NCBI GenBank assembly: GCA_015680685.1
Contig: MNCI01026525.1
Span: forward strand, 481,758 to 545,757
Source: Gnetum montanum
Lineage: Eukaryota > Streptophyta > Gnetopsida > Gnetales > Gnetaceae
Reading direction: 5' to 3'
DNA length: 64,000 nt
The position numbers and the translations under genes are program-made. Below, piece after piece: positions 23,090 to 35,140 of the stretch. The first letter of the stretch is position 1; every line of letters starts with the position of its first letter. The notes beneath the pieces are model-generated. The model saw only the letters and a program-made list of their open reading frames with translations, had not been told where the DNA came from and did not search any database.

Positions 23090-23539
23090 TTAAAATAAAA
23101 TAGCTCATGATTAGAGAATTTGGGAACTATAGTACTCTAACAGAGGGTTTTAATTATGAAATCTAAAGGTTTATCCCAAAATATCATATTTTAGATCCTC
23201 CTTTAGATCCCAAAAGTTTCAACATCAACCATGATTACACATATGACCATTAAGGAGTTTTTAGTAATTTTCATAGGAATTGTTTAGAGGAAGTTTTCCA
23301 AAATTCTAAAAATAATCTAAACAATTTATAGGCTAGAGATTCACCATGATGAAAAATTACATCATAATTAAGGAAGACATTAATATGTTATTCCAAGATG
23401 TACCAATTCAAGTGCTAACTAAATACCTACAAGGCTTTGATTTGTCTATTTCTTTAGCTATGAAGATGAACAAAATTGAGTGAAGATCTTAAGCTTCAAG
23501 GCTCAAGGGAGGAAGACCTAGACCTAATTTTCTACCATG
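23090..23539 (+). pseudogene. Host reading frame interrupted by element B, left part
   Basis: Decayed plus-strand coding sequence that runs up to the atatg duplication. The last readable piece (EEDLDLIFYHD) joins in frame with MDHDYFR and FHIKVFNKEHEWRSFYQHIG on the other side of element B. Upstream of it is a stretch near 23240-23440 with several stops. It is probably the 5' ORF of a Tat/Ogre-like retrotransposon whose protease lies at about 36 kb. Confidence 0.45.
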
Positions 23540-23544
23540 ATATG
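23540..23544. repeat. Target-site duplication of element B (atatg), left
   Basis: atatg precedes the first base of the element and recurs at 32551-32555. Perfect 5-bp duplication. Confidence 0.92.
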
Positions 23545-24413
23545 TGATTAGTGGTGAGGTACCCCTACATCCAACAATACAAATCACTAAGGCATTCACA
23601 TTCAATCCAATCAAATTCCACAGACCTATAGTTCTCCAATGTACTAGTTCTTCTAGGAAGTGAAATGGGTGTTGAGAACATCCATTGTCTTCCCAACTAC
23701 ACTTGTGAAGCTCAAGGATATGGTTTAAGGATAATTGAGGTACATGATTTTTATCATTTTATTTTTTATTAGTTTAATCACCTACAACAAGAATGAAAGG
23801 TAGATTAATTTAAGATCTAATTCATTCACTACCTAGCTAGCCTAACACAAGTACCCGTCCCACATTCTTGGACACATCCTAAACACATATAGCATTGCTG
23901 GGGTACCAAACATTAAATATTGCTGGTTTACCAAACATTATATGTATGCTTGAAGTGGTTGTTCTTATGTTCATTAATAACTAAAAATTAATTACTTAAT
24001 TTAAATGCATTAAAGTAAAGTACATGAAAGTAAAGTGCATTAAAGGAAACATTAATCTATTGTTAGTGTTGCAATGATTATCAAAAGAGTTTATTTTTAT
24101 TCTCATGATACTACTATGCTCAGGTACATCAATGTTCAAATAAATATTTATACACCCTCAAAATCTTACTATGGGCACTTAGAAAATATTCTAACTCTAG
24201 AGAAAACAAACTATAATAGTTTCGCTATGCTATGCAAAAACTATGAAAAACTATCTAAAAATTGTGATCCTAAGCACTATATTTATAGGTTGGTGTATAC
24301 CCTACAATATCAAATATTTGACATCATGTCTTAGGCTCTAACATTTGGTATCCAATGTCATGACTCCAATATTGGGTATTTGATATTGGAGTGTGTTGGA
24401 ACATGACTCATCA
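23545..24413 (-). repeat. Element B 3' LTR
   Basis: In plus-strand coordinates it starts TGATTAG and ends ACTCATCA, directly before the reverse complement of the polypurine tract. It aligns with 31632-32550. A TATA-like TATAAATA on the minus strand lies at about 24280-24288. Confidence 0.9.
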
Positions 24414-24430
24414 TACCCCCACGACTGAAT
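24414..24430 (-). other. Polypurine tract of element B
   Basis: On the minus strand ATTCAGTCGTGGGGGTA, directly before the LTR start. Element C has CATTCAGTTGTGGGGGTA at the same place, so the tract is well conserved. Confidence 0.8.
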
Positions 24431-26190
24431 GAAAACTCATCCTTGAGTGAAGAGGAGGAGGAACAAGTTCCTTACAACATATAGGAAAGGTATGGGATTA
24501 TTTACTGACATACAAACTAACTTAAATGGAATAAATAGACTCTAAGTGCGTAAGTTTATGGAGTTACAATCTTTTACAAAATTGGGTGTTCATAATAAGA
24601 GAAGTGAACACCCTAGGTAGAACTCACATCCACTGCTTTTGGTTGCTAAAGAGCAAGAGAGAAGAGCCAATGATCATGAAAAATCCTTGTTATGTGGTAC
24701 TACTACATCATCCTTTCTGAATATAGTCCTACTTCTAGTCCATGCTTCCCACTACAATCAAAATAGCATTACAAATTAGTCTGCAATGTGTAACAGATAG
24801 CTGTTAAATGCCTTGTGTCATTGGTGGTTACACTTGGCTAGGTTTTGATTATGGTAGATTGATTTCTTTAGGAGTGTTAGTGGGAAGGCTGATAAATAGG
24901 GTAAAATAGATAAGTAGTTCATTGTATTTAAAAAAATTCTACATAAGAAAATATTTGAAGAGGGTGTAAGAATTCACAACAATAAAAAGGAAAGTTCACT
25001 AAAAAATGTTGTGAAGATGTGCACAATTGGATGTCATTGATGAGGTAAATAGAAGGATTTGATTGTAAGAGTGTCTAAGCATAAACAACTTAACTAATCC
25101 TACCAAAATATATGCAAGTGGGTCCTTCCCAAAATAAGCACAGGCCTTTTATGCCCTTGCATAGCTTCAAACCAAAGAGTCCATGAGCTCCATGAATGAT
25201 TAATGGTTACAGAAGGTTAAGTACAAAAACCTAGAAGAAACTACCTAAGAATTTCAACACATCAAATTAGGACACCAGACAAGAACCTAAAACTGGTAGT
25301 GATATGAGACATGAAAAGCATAGATGGATGAAAGAGAGTGAAATGGAGTTCTTGATTAAGGTCACATGAGGTACCTTGTGAATTTTATGGTTAAATAACT
25401 TGATAAGATCCATCATTAGTCCTAACTAAAATCAACCTCATTCAATGACTTCACATCATCATTCTAAAACTAGTCCATCCAACTAAGATACAAGAGTGGA
25501 TCCACAAAACAACCACCATTCCTTATTAAATAAGAAAAGATAAGTACAAAGTGAGGAAGGGCCTTAGTTAGAGGGGACCTTCAGGCATGGTCAACATGTC
25601 TTTTTAGTCCGTTATCCAATGCTTGTAGCCCATTTATTTTATCTAAGGGGTGTGCTTTGAATTTCCATCATGTTTTTATTTTTCTAAAATGGAAACCACA
25701 CCATGCAAAGACATATGCATTTATTTTGTTTAAGGGATGTGCTTTGAATTCCCATCAATTTTAGTTTTTTTTGATGAGAACCACATCATGCAAAGATGTA
25801 TTCAACTTCTTTTTATTGGTCAACACAGAACAATAGAAAATCCATGAAAACACACAAGCACATAAGCAAATACAAATTCACAAAGAATATCAAATTCCCT
25901 TGAAGTCACACCCTATTGAAACATTTGAATCCTTTCCAATTCCAAAAACTACCAAAGTCACAAATTTGTTAACATTTTATTAATAAAAAAAGGGACTGCA
26001 CATTTCTATAATAAGATGAATTATAGAGTTTGTGGATGGGTGGATGTTGTGGACTCACTACTTATTACATGAAAAACAAACCATGTCCTAATCATCTATA
26101 ACAAAATTCAAAGCCAAAATCTAGACACCAAAAATCAAATAACAAAATAGTACATACCACCATCAAGCACTGCATTACCATTGTACCTAG
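24431..26190 (-). other. Element B 3' noncoding region
   Basis: No coding sequence recognised. It contains the conserved 28-bp motif (25577-25604, minus strand) and flanking sequence shared with element C (GCACACCCCTTAGA and CCCTCTAACTAAGG on the minus strand). The GCACACCCCTTAGA block is duplicated in tandem with a period of about 88 bases (25632-25808). Confidence 0.65.
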
Positions 26191-26196
26191 CACTTA

Positions 26197-26505
26197 TTAA
26201 CAAAAAGTTAGAAAATCACATGAAAATAAAATAAAAGAAAATATAAAAGGTGTAAAATATTCAAGAAACAGCAAACGTACTAAAAATGGTGTGAAACAAA
26301 AATTAGAAAAGATTAATAACATGAAAATAAGAAGATGTAAAATAAAGAATGTGTAAAAAAAAAGACAAAAAACTAAGGAACCACTTATGTGGTTAGTATC
26401 AGTGGCCATCTCTCCCATGACTAAGTTGAAAGGAAGATATCTAAAATATGAAGCGTGGGTGTCCATCTGATAAGGAATTTTTTGTATTTGTTGGCTTATG
26501 CTCAT
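26197..26505 (-). CDS. Small ORF after integrase (hydrophobic C-terminus), element B
   Basis: An open frame of 102 codons just downstream of integrase. Its N-terminal half parallels the ORF at the same place in element C (HASYFRYLPFNLVMGEMAT against HYFRSPASNLVMGEMAT). Its C-terminal half is a long run of Phe, Leu and Ile that looks membrane-spanning. That half is encoded by T-rich DNA, so hydrophobicity may be an accident of composition. It may be only the degenerate pol 3' end in another frame. No start or expression signal supports it. Confidence 0.3.
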   Translation of the reverse strand: MSISQQIQKIPYQMDTHASYFRYLPFNLVMGEMATDTNHISGSLVFCLFFYTFFILHLLIFMLLIFSNFCFTPFLVRLLFLEYFTPFIFSFILFSCDFLTFC

Positions 26506-27700
26506 GGAAAGGTTTAATTTGTTGTATGTTGACCAACTATTTCTTGTCTAGGCTCTTAGACTTGTAGATCATCATGGCCAGAGAAGAAAAAGTTTTATAA
26601 ATTATATAAGGTCCTTCTCACATTGTCTGAAACTTCCTTCATTAAGGTACATGTGTGGAATTCTAGTAGAGAACCTTTTCTCTCTATTGAAATTTGACTT
26701 TCTTGATCTTAAGGTCATGGCACTTTTTGTTGTAGGCCTTGTGCAACTCGTTAAATGATAGGGCCACCAATCAATTTTCATCTAAGAGGTTGAGATTCAT
26801 TAGTCTTTCTTTTTGTGCTAGACTCAAGTCAAGGTTGACGTCATAGGCTGTTGAAAGTGTATGGAACTTAGGTTGAATAGGAAGTGTTGGTAATTTTCTA
26901 TACACAAGCTTATAGGCAAAATAGCCTATAGGAAGTTTCCATGTTGAGTAGTAGGTCGAAAGGGCATCATTGAATTTTGTACTCTAGTCTTTTCTATATT
27001 TGCTAACAGTTCTTGTTAGAATCCTTGTGATTTCCCTATTGGTAACCTTAGCTTGACCATTGGCTTGGGGATGGTAGGGCATTGTGAGTTTATGTTCAAC
27101 CCCCAAGCATTACATGAGCTTCCAAAAAGTAGTGCCTATAAAGTCAGTTCAATTATAAGAAATTAATGCACATGGTTTACTAAACCTATTTACAACATTT
27201 TATTGTATAAACTAAGTAGTAGTAGAAGATGTACAGTCAATGATGGTTGTTGCTTTTGCCCATTTCATACAATAGTTAATAGTGACTATGATGTTTAACA
27301 TGGGTGTGATGGGACCCATGAAATCAATTCCATAGATGTTAAATGATTCTAGTGGTTGAATCCATTGTTGAGATCCCTCTATTTAAGTAGTCATTCCACC
27401 ATCTTATTGACATTATTCACAAGAGCAGATATAATGGTAAACATCCCTAAAGAGTGTTGGCAGATAGTACCCTGCCATCAAGATTTTAATGGTTGTGTGT
27501 CTCCCAGCATAGTGTTCTCCACAAGGACCTTCATGAGTGTCTTGGAGAATGCATAGTTGATTAGCATCAAGGACACACCAACAAACTAGGCCATCGATGC
27601 ACACCTTGTAGAGCTATCCATTGATCTTCATAAAGTGATTTACATGGTGAAGAAACTATTTTTTCTTCTAGTGGTTCAAACCTTATGGAATCTCTTGGAT
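26480..27700 (-). pseudogene. Element B integrase
   Basis: The zinc-binding part reads well at 27413-27604 (ILQDTHEGPCGEHYAGR, TTIKILMAGYYLPTLFRD). The catalytic core follows towards 26860 in several frames with numerous stops; pieces such as LPIGK and NSMMPFRPTT correspond to the DALWAY and [14 protein letters not shown] regions of element C. It would catalyse insertion of the element cDNA. Frameshifts make it nonfunctional. Confidence 0.8.
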
Positions 27701-28330
27701 GAGAAGATACATGAGAATGTCATTATACCATTTAGGCTCATTGGGCAATTATTTAGTTATAGCCTTAGCAAAGAGAAGTTCATTAGGAAACATATCAAAT
27801 AGTGGGTTTTCTTCCTCTTTGTTGTCCCATCGCAGCCAAGACAAGTGATTAGCAACCACATTCTCAGGGCCCTTTTGATCTATCATCGTAAGATCAAATT
27901 CCTATAAGATCATCAACCACCATATGACATGGGGGCTCACCATTGGCTTGTTCATTAGGAAGTGGATGGCACTATGATCCATGTGCATAAACACCTTGTA
28001 TCCAAGAACATAATTCCTAAACTTCTCTAAAGCAAACATCACTACCATCAATTCTTTTTTTGTAGTGGTGTAGTTCAGTTGTGAACCCACAATGCTTTGG
28101 CTAGCGTAGTGAATGTAGTATGGATGTTTCTTGTTGTCCATCTAAATAAGCATGGTTTCCAAGGCATAATTTAATGCATCCATGACATGAAATGGTCTGG
28201 ATGAGTTAGGTGCTTATAAGATTGGAGTTTCTACAAGTTTTTCTTTCATCTTTTGAAATGCTTTTTCACATTCTACAATCCAAACAAATGGAGCATATTT
28301 ATTTATTAGCTCCACCAATGACCTTGTGAT
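27701..28330 (-). pseudogene. Element B RNase H
   Basis: A frame of 79 codons at 27902-28141 contains HPYYIHYASQS, LMVVMFALEKFRNYVLGY and HMDHSAIHFLMNKPMVSPH. These are the RNase H blocks also seen in A and C. Upstream (28200-28330) the FQWTREC/AFQTLKQKLVETPI-type junction with RT is present in degraded form. Confidence 0.82.
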
Positions 28331-29120
28331 CTTAGAAAAATTCTCTATGAATCGCCAATAGTAGTTAGTATGTCCAAGGAATGATCGAACATATTTGATA
28401 GTTTTTTTTGCAAGGATATTCCTTGCATGATCCTTATTTTCTTAGGGTCTACAATAATTCCTACTTGAGATATTCCATGACCCAATACAATACCTTTTTA
28501 GAACACTAAGTGGCTTTTTTGCAAATTGAGCCACAACTTGGTTTTAACACGTCATTTTAGCACATGCTCAAGGTAGTCCAAGGCTTGCTCAAATGTAACT
28601 CTATAAGTGGAGAAGTCATCCATGAAGACTTCCATACCACTTCTAATCTGCTATTGAAAAATGCTAAGAACTAGGAGTTGAAAGGTACCAGGGTTATTGC
28701 ATAGACCAAAAGGCATCTTGCAATATGCAAAAGTCCCCCCAAGGACTTGCGAATGTTGTTTTAGCCTAGTCTTCAAGCACGGTTTGGATTTGGTTATAGC
28801 CACTATAATCATACAAAAAACTATAGTAGTAACGCCTAGATATTTTCTAATACCTTATCAACAAATGGCAATGGAAAATGGTCCTTAAATGTTTCCACAT
28901 TTAAAAGCCAAAAATTGATGCAGGCCCACCAGTTTCCATCTTTCTTAGGTACAAGAATGAGTGAACTAACCCACTCACCATCTATAATGGGATAAATGAA
29001 CCCTACCTTGATAAGTTATTTGATTTCATCTTTGATGATCTACCTTAGTTTATGATTCAATCACCTCTATGGTTGTTTCTTTGGCTTCATGACCAGATTA
29101 GTGTAGATTTGATGCTAGCA
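28331..29120 (-). pseudogene. Element B reverse transcriptase
   Basis: RT domain read on the minus strand. The active-site block MEVFMDDFSTY is intact at about 28606-28640, with both Asp codons at 28615-28620. Upstream are CNNPGTFQLLVLSIFQ and the ATFKDHF-like FPLP segment. Stops occur. The 28490-28985 part is duplicated in inverted orientation at about 21306-21800. Confidence 0.85.
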
Positions 29121-29640
29121 TATCCTAGGATAAATCCCCATGAGTTTAGGATATGACCAGGCAAAAGCTACTAACCATTTTCAACCACATTCAATAGAAT
29201 TTTTTCTATTTTGAAGAAATATTTGCATTGATTCTGACTAGCTTCTCATTTGCTAAGAACACATATTCCATGTCAACCAGTAGAGGTTTTAGCTCAAGGG
29301 GCTCTTGCTTTAAATTTTTAGGAATTTTTGACTCTTCCCAATAGGTATCATCATTTGCATCATCAAAGAGTTGTTGATGAACTTGCTCTATTTTATCCAT
29401 GCCTGCAACATATGTGCATGTTAGGCTCTTAGTTGGTCCATGCAAAGTTTTTTGCTCTAAGAATCAGTGGTTAGCCATGAGGCGCCCACTTGTTTTGTTG
29501 CTACTATGTATAGACAACTTTGAATTTCTACTTCTAGTACACATTGCTTACATGTAGAGATAGATGCTTGTTTCATGGCCCAGAGTTTCTACACACAATT
29601 TCACCNTCTTACATGTAGAGATAGATGTTTGTTTCATGGC
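29121..29640 (-). pseudogene. Element B protease-RT linker
   Basis: The frame at 29206-29445 contains EPLELKPLLVDMEYVFLANE, the E-L-K-P-L-P segment typical just before RT in Athila-type pol. A single N at 29606 is flanked by a direct duplication of about 57 bases, so the local sequence is not reliable. Confidence 0.65.
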
Positions 29641-30060
29641 CCAGAGTTTCTACACACAATTGCACCCTATATCATTGCACGCAATGTATAGAACTCGATT
29701 CTTCTTAATCTTTCCAAATGCATTTTCTTTAGATATTTTCAAGGAAAGATATCTTATGCTTGTTCTTGCATCAATGGTGCTAATCCATGCCCTTCCCATG
29801 ATGATTGGAAAATCCCCTTTGTAGTTCTCCACTTTGATAACTAGGAAATCAATAGGATAATACCACCCATAAATATTGGTCACAATGTCTTCCACCAATC
29901 CCAATGAAATAGTGATGGATTTGTCTACCAATTATAATTTGATAATGTTCTTCTTGAGAGGAGGTAGGTTCCATGTAGTGTACATATTATGAGAAATTAA
30001 ATTGACACTAGAACTTGAGTTAAGAAGAGCTTTGCACGGTTCATTCTCAATAATCTACAA
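29641..30060 (-). pseudogene. Element B protease
   Basis: Aspartic protease domain, longer here than in A or C. From about 30040 it reads KALLNSSSSVNLIS, then ISLGLVEDIVTNIYGWYYPI and GDFPIIMGRAWISTIDA. The catalytic triad Asp-Ser-Gly expected in L-L-D-S-G-S-S-V-N is Asn-Ser-Ser (codons 30019-30021, 30016-30018 and 30013-30015 on the minus strand). Both changes are G-to-A, so the enzyme is catalytically dead. Confidence 0.82.
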
Positions 30061-30229
30061 ATAAATGAAAGGAATTCTAGGATGGGATAATTTCTTGAGA
30101 AGATTTCTAGCATAGTTCCAATCAGATGCAATGTGAGTAAGAATCATAGTATGGATCCTAGGTAGTGTTTAGTTTGAAGAGGACTTGAAGGAATTTGATA
30201 TAGAGGAAGATGGAGGGATAGGGTGTTCC

Positions 30230-31560
30230 TTATTTCCATCCTTAGATTTTCCTTCTCAAGTTGAACACTTTGGAGTACGCTTGATATTTATCATTAAACA
30301 ATTCAAGCATGGTACTCCATCATTTGATAGATTGCAACTCTAAGGATCAGTACCAGTTCTTTGCTTCTTTGATGACTATCCTTGGGAACAACTTAAGTTT
30401 TTGACACTCATTCTCTATGTTCTACAAGGCACATGAATCTTGAAAAGCTTTGAGATGGTTTTGTATATCAAAGTTATATCTCCCTTTGAATGAAGGAATA
30501 TTGTTCACATCTAGCCTTTTGATCTAACTATCCTTCATATGCCTTGTTGAAATTTGTACTGCCTCTACGATATTGAGCATACTTCAGGTAACAAGCAAAG
30601 GCTTATCGAGATCATGATTATGGTGCCAACAATGCCCTCTACTACCCCTTTGATCATGGTGATGTGCCTTTACTAAATTTCCATGCCCTTGATCTTTCCT
30701 TGCCTGATGGTCCCTTTGATCATTTCGGTCTCGTTAGTCATTTTGGTCACCTCCATCACTATCTCATCTCCTGTGGTCATGGTTAGAGCTAGAAGATGAT
30801 GATGATGATGATGTTGAAGGTGAAGAGGAAGGAGGACTAGCACCATCATGGTTCTTGCTGCCCCCTCTTTGGCAATCATGGCCATGATCATGATCTTATT
30901 TCTTGTCCACATCCTTGCTTTGACTTGCCCCTTCGAATCCTTCTTTATCATTGGATCCATTCCTACCAAAACTAGGATTGTGAATCGTGGACTACAAGTT
31001 TTGGTTTTGACCTTCATCACCAAAGTTAAAGAGAATAATTTCATTGAATGGAAAAACTCCAAAGAAGGGTTCCCCACCATCTTCTTGGTGCAATAAGAAT
31101 GAGGAATCATTAAATCTTTTTTCCTTTGCAAATTCATGACCTTGTTCTAATTGGAAATCTCAAAATTGTTGTGCCTTAGTGGAATGATAATCCCTGGCAT
31201 CACTATCTTACAAAACATATTTAGAATGAGGCTCCTGGAGACTCCATCATATAAGCATTTTTTGGATCATTGCAAGAATGGATCGGTTAGGTAGAAACAT
31301 AATGTTTCCCTCCATGTCACACTACCATAGTTGTTCATCCTAATGTAGGATGAAGGTAAAATTGGATACATAATTGTTAGGATGGGCATATACCACTCGA
31401 TATTATTGAGGCACCGGCTAATGAGCTCCATAAAACTTGATTGGAAAAGCACTCTTGTGTTAAGAAGACATTTTCAATTAGATGATGAAAAAATAGTGTG
31501 CTTTTAAATTTTGTTGTAGTAATTATAAAATAGGATATGACTTCAAGGTTCATTACAATG
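30230..31560 (-). pseudogene. Element B gag region
   Basis: Between primer site and protease, in degraded frames. A CAT/ATC trinucleotide run at about 30797-30817 encodes Ser or His repeats depending on frame; element C has a comparable Ser/Pro-rich stretch (about 42300-42350). Further in, near 30300-30560, pieces correspond to the element C capsid segment (the LDMNNIPRFEG-like start). Structural RNA-binding protein, nonfunctional. Confidence 0.6.
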
Positions 31561-31612
31561 ATTTTGAATGATTTCTACTAAATCCTAGATAGTGCATGAA
31601 ACAATGAAAAGG

Positions 31613-31630
31613 TCCCCAATAATAATGCCA
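31613..31630 (-). other. Primer-binding site of element B (tRNA-Asp type)
   Basis: On the minus strand TGGCATTATTATTGGGGA, one base after the 5' LTR. It is a diverged version of the site in A and C, again mostly by transitions. It confirms the minus-strand orientation. Confidence 0.72.
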
Positions 31631-31631
31631 A

Positions 31632-32550
31632 TGATGAGCGACGAGGTACCCCTATGCCCAACCATATGAATCACTAAGGCATTCACACACAATCCATTTG
31701 AAGTCTATGGAGCTATAGTTCTCCAATGTACTAGTTCTTCTAGGAAGTAAAATCAACATTGAGAACGTTTGTTGTCTTCCCAACTACACTTGTGAAGCTT
31801 ATGGATATGGTTTAAGTGTAATTGAGGTACATGATTTTTATCATTTTATGTTTTATAAGTTTAATCACCTACAACAAAAATGAAAGGTAGAGTAATTTAA
31901 GAACTAATTCATTCATTACCTAGCTAGCCTAACACAAGTGCCCATCTAACTTTCCTAGACACATCCTAAACATTAAACATTGGTGGCCTACCAAATGTTA
32001 AACATTGTTGGGTTACCAAACACTATATGTATGCTCGAAGTGGTCATGCNTTGGGCTACCAAACGTTAAACATTGTTGGGTTACCAAACACTATATGTAT
32101 GCTCGAAGTGGTCATGCTTGTGTTCATTAACAACTAGAAATTAAATGCTTAATTTAAATGCATTAAAGTAAAGTGCATAAAAGTAAAGTGCATTAAAGAA
32201 AACATTAATCTATTCTTAGTGTTGCAAGGATTATCAAAAGGGTTTGTTTTTATTTCTGTCACATTGTTGTGCTCAGGTACATCAATGTTCAAACAAAGAT
32301 TTGTACATACTCAAACTCTTGCTGTAGGCACCCAGAAAATATTCTAACTCTAGAGAAAAAAACTTTATGAGCTTTGCTTCTCTATGTTAAAACTATGAAA
32401 AACTATCAAAAAATCATAAGCCCAAGTGTTATATTTATAAGTTGATGTATACCCCATGATATCAGATATCTAACATTGTGTCCTAGGCTCTGACATCAGG
32501 TATCTAGTGTTGTAGCTTCAATATCAAGCATATCAAAACATGACTTATCA
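31632..32550 (-). repeat. Element B 5' LTR
   Basis: Aligns with 23545-24413. A minus-strand TATA box lies at 32432-32439. It is longer than its partner partly because of a direct duplication of about 66 bases around a single N at 32050, which is probably an assembly artefact. Confidence 0.9.
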
Positions 32551-32555
32551 ATATG
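32551..32555. repeat. Target-site duplication of element B (atatg), right
   Basis: Exact repeat of 23540-23544. Confidence 0.92.
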
Positions 32556-35140
32556 GATCATGATTATTTTAGGTAATTTCATATAAAGGTATTCAACAAG
32601 GAGCATGAGTGGAGAAGCTTTTATCAGCATATAGGCTTATACAAAGTTGGTGTTAGATCTAAAGCTAATTTAATCAGAGATGTTATCAATTGGGTTACTT
32701 TTAAGATAGAGTATACTGGGAACTATTCAAAATTTATGTAGAGACTATAATAAAAAGTATATATTAATTCCAAAAGAAGCTATCAGTTATATGACATTCC
32801 TTTGCCTAGAAATTCTGAACAGGATAGCTATAATGAGAATTTCATATTAATCACAAGGAACATTATATTGGTGAATGGACAAGAGCTACATTTGGTCAAA
32901 TCAAACATTTCTACATTTTTTGGCTACAAAAATAGTTTTACTTACTTTAATGAACTTAGATTCCATCCTCACATTTTCATTGCTACTTTGAATATCTATT
33001 CTAGTTCTAATGTTACTTCTATTTTGGCCCATTATTTAAAAGTATTAGTCATTGTTGAAAATAATAAGTCCTTTCATCTAGTCTATATCATGAGAATCTA
33101 ATTTCATAATAGTATAGTGGACACCATGGTCAATAATAGTCACTTTAATATGAGTTCCTTCTCATTAGATCATGTTTTGAATCTGGTTCCAAGTTTTGAA
33201 AGATTTAGGTCTATTTGCACCCAATGCACTAAGGAAAGAAAAATAAAAAGGAGATGGCCCTGTTATGACTTCTACCTTGTTAAATAGCATATGGATTATT
33301 TTAATATTCAAACTCTTGAATTCCTCATGAATGTTATTTATCAACTCCTATAACACTTTCTTAGGGCTAATAGATGAGATTAGGGCTAAGTGTAAGGGAG
33401 GAGTATTTTTTTAATGTCCATTATACAAAAATTGTTATAGGTGGATTTGAAGAAAGGAGAGGGAAGCTACCATAATTTGTGGCCCCTTATTTAGTAGCTC
33501 TTAAGGTAGGAAGAAAAATGCAAAATAGCCCATTCTAGGATGATTACATGGTAGTTCAGGACTTTCCTCTATAAATAGATTTTTGGTATTTTAGAAATGT
33601 CCCTCACATAATGAGTATAGGATCCAAATTTAAGAAAGCAATACTTTGAATAGCAAAATATGAGTTATATAATCATAATAAGGTTTTTAGGAAGGCTCAT
33701 GAGCACCAAGAGAATAATGTCATATATTCTCTAATGAATGATAAATTGATAAATATGGCCAAACAATAGGTAGAGGGTGAACTAAGAAGAACTCTCTCCA
33801 TCATTCTACTAGAAGAATGGTGCAAATGATAGGAATTGTTGGCCAGTAGATAGTTTGAAGAGGATAACCACATCTTAGCTAAATGGTTTAATTAATCTCT
33901 ACTAGATAAAATAAATGAGAAATTCTTCTCATGGAAAATTAACAAGTTAGATTTAGCCTTAGATTTAGATGCCTTCACTTTGTATAAATAAAAACTCAAA
34001 GAACAAAGAATGAGGCAGCTAGAATCTCATTTTGACAAAAAGATACGTTAGTCTAGAAATTGATCACCTTTGGATATCATAACCACTGGTACTAGTGCTT
34101 GAACATCACAAAAGGCCCTAACTATGTCATTTTCCTTCAAGTTATATCATCAAGGAAGGGAAAAAATTTATGAAAGTCAAAACTATTAAGAGAAGGTTAA
34201 TTTTTTAGCACTAGCATCTAGAAAGGCTAGATGTTGAAGAATCAATTTTTTCTTAGTCCAAAAATATAAATCTAAAAATAAGTAAAATAAAAATGGTCAT
34301 GTCACATTATGAACTAGTGGAAAATTTATTTGTGATCATTGTATATTGTTCAAAAACTACTGATGAAACTATAAGGGTTCAGTGATAAGAGATTGAAAGG
34401 TTGAAAAGTATGCATCATTCTATGTAGTTAGAGTTTGAAATATTGAAATGAAATATCAATATCAAATAAAGATATCTCAAATCAAAGAGGCTATTATAGA
34501 AGTTCTAATGATGAAGAATGTAAAGTTTCATAGAGAATTTATGAGAAAGAACATTAGAATTTCAATCAAAATTTTGAAACAAAAGGTTAGTTTTAAATTT
34601 GTTATAGGTAAATTAATGACCATGAAATAGTAATTAGAAGTAATCTTAGCTACTATTAATGAGCTAAAAGGTAGGAAACAAGCTTTTGCAGACATCATTG
34701 ACTTTGTCTACTAGGCCAATGCAAAAAGAGAACAGTTATATGAAATATAGATCTCATTTCTTAATGATGCAATTAATGGGGGCATGCACCTAGTCGAATG
34801 GATTTGTAAAGTAAGATAAGATTTTGTTATAATCTTGGAAGATATACAAGAGTGCAAGAAAAATATAACTAAATCCATTGACATCACAAAATTAATTGGT
34901 GGTGGCCAATTAAAAGAGAAGAGAGAGCATTCATTATCTACTGCTGAAACAAAGGAAGTCGTTAGGGCATTGTCATTATTGTATAGGAAAAGTTACGACA
35001 AATCTTTGATTCAATGAGAGGATAAACATGTCAAGGAGTGCATGGAAAATACTTCAACCATCACATAGATCTAGCGATAGTTACAACATTTAAACTTCAT
35101 TAAAGATGCTTTTGAGAAAGAAGTGGCCAACAATTATGCC
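32556..35140 (+). pseudogene. Host reading frame interrupted by element B, right part (plant-retroelement ORF with coiled coil)
   Basis: Readable blocks in order are EHEWRSFYQHIGLYKVGVRS, NWVTFKIEYTGNYSKF, LPRNSEQDSYNENFILITRN, LNIYSSSNVTSILAHYLKVL and, from about 34450, long charged helical stretches (ISQIKEAIIEVLMMKNVKF), ending near 35140 (FEKEVANNYA). The first part resembles the 'putative plant transposon protein' segment in extra ORFs of plant gypsy elements; the second is coiled-coil-like. The layout parallels the 3' ORF of element A. Several stops are present. Function unknown. Confidence 0.5.

Larger units (their letters stand above)
23545..32550 (-). mobile_element. Element B: complete Athila-like LTR retrotransposon (minus strand)
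   Basis: LTRs lie at 23545-24413 and 31632-32550. Between them on the minus strand are a primer site (31613-31630), gag, protease, RT, RNase H, integrase, a 3' noncoding region and a polypurine tract (24414-24430). The perfect atatg duplication shows a single insertion without later rearrangement of the ends. Structure, primer site and protein sequence match elements A and C, so it is the same lineage but another subfamily of LTR. All frames are interrupted. Confidence 0.93.

Noticed and set aside
29564-29824. 86-codon plus-strand ORF
   Set aside because: It crosses the single-N duplication at 29606 and is antisense to the element B protease.
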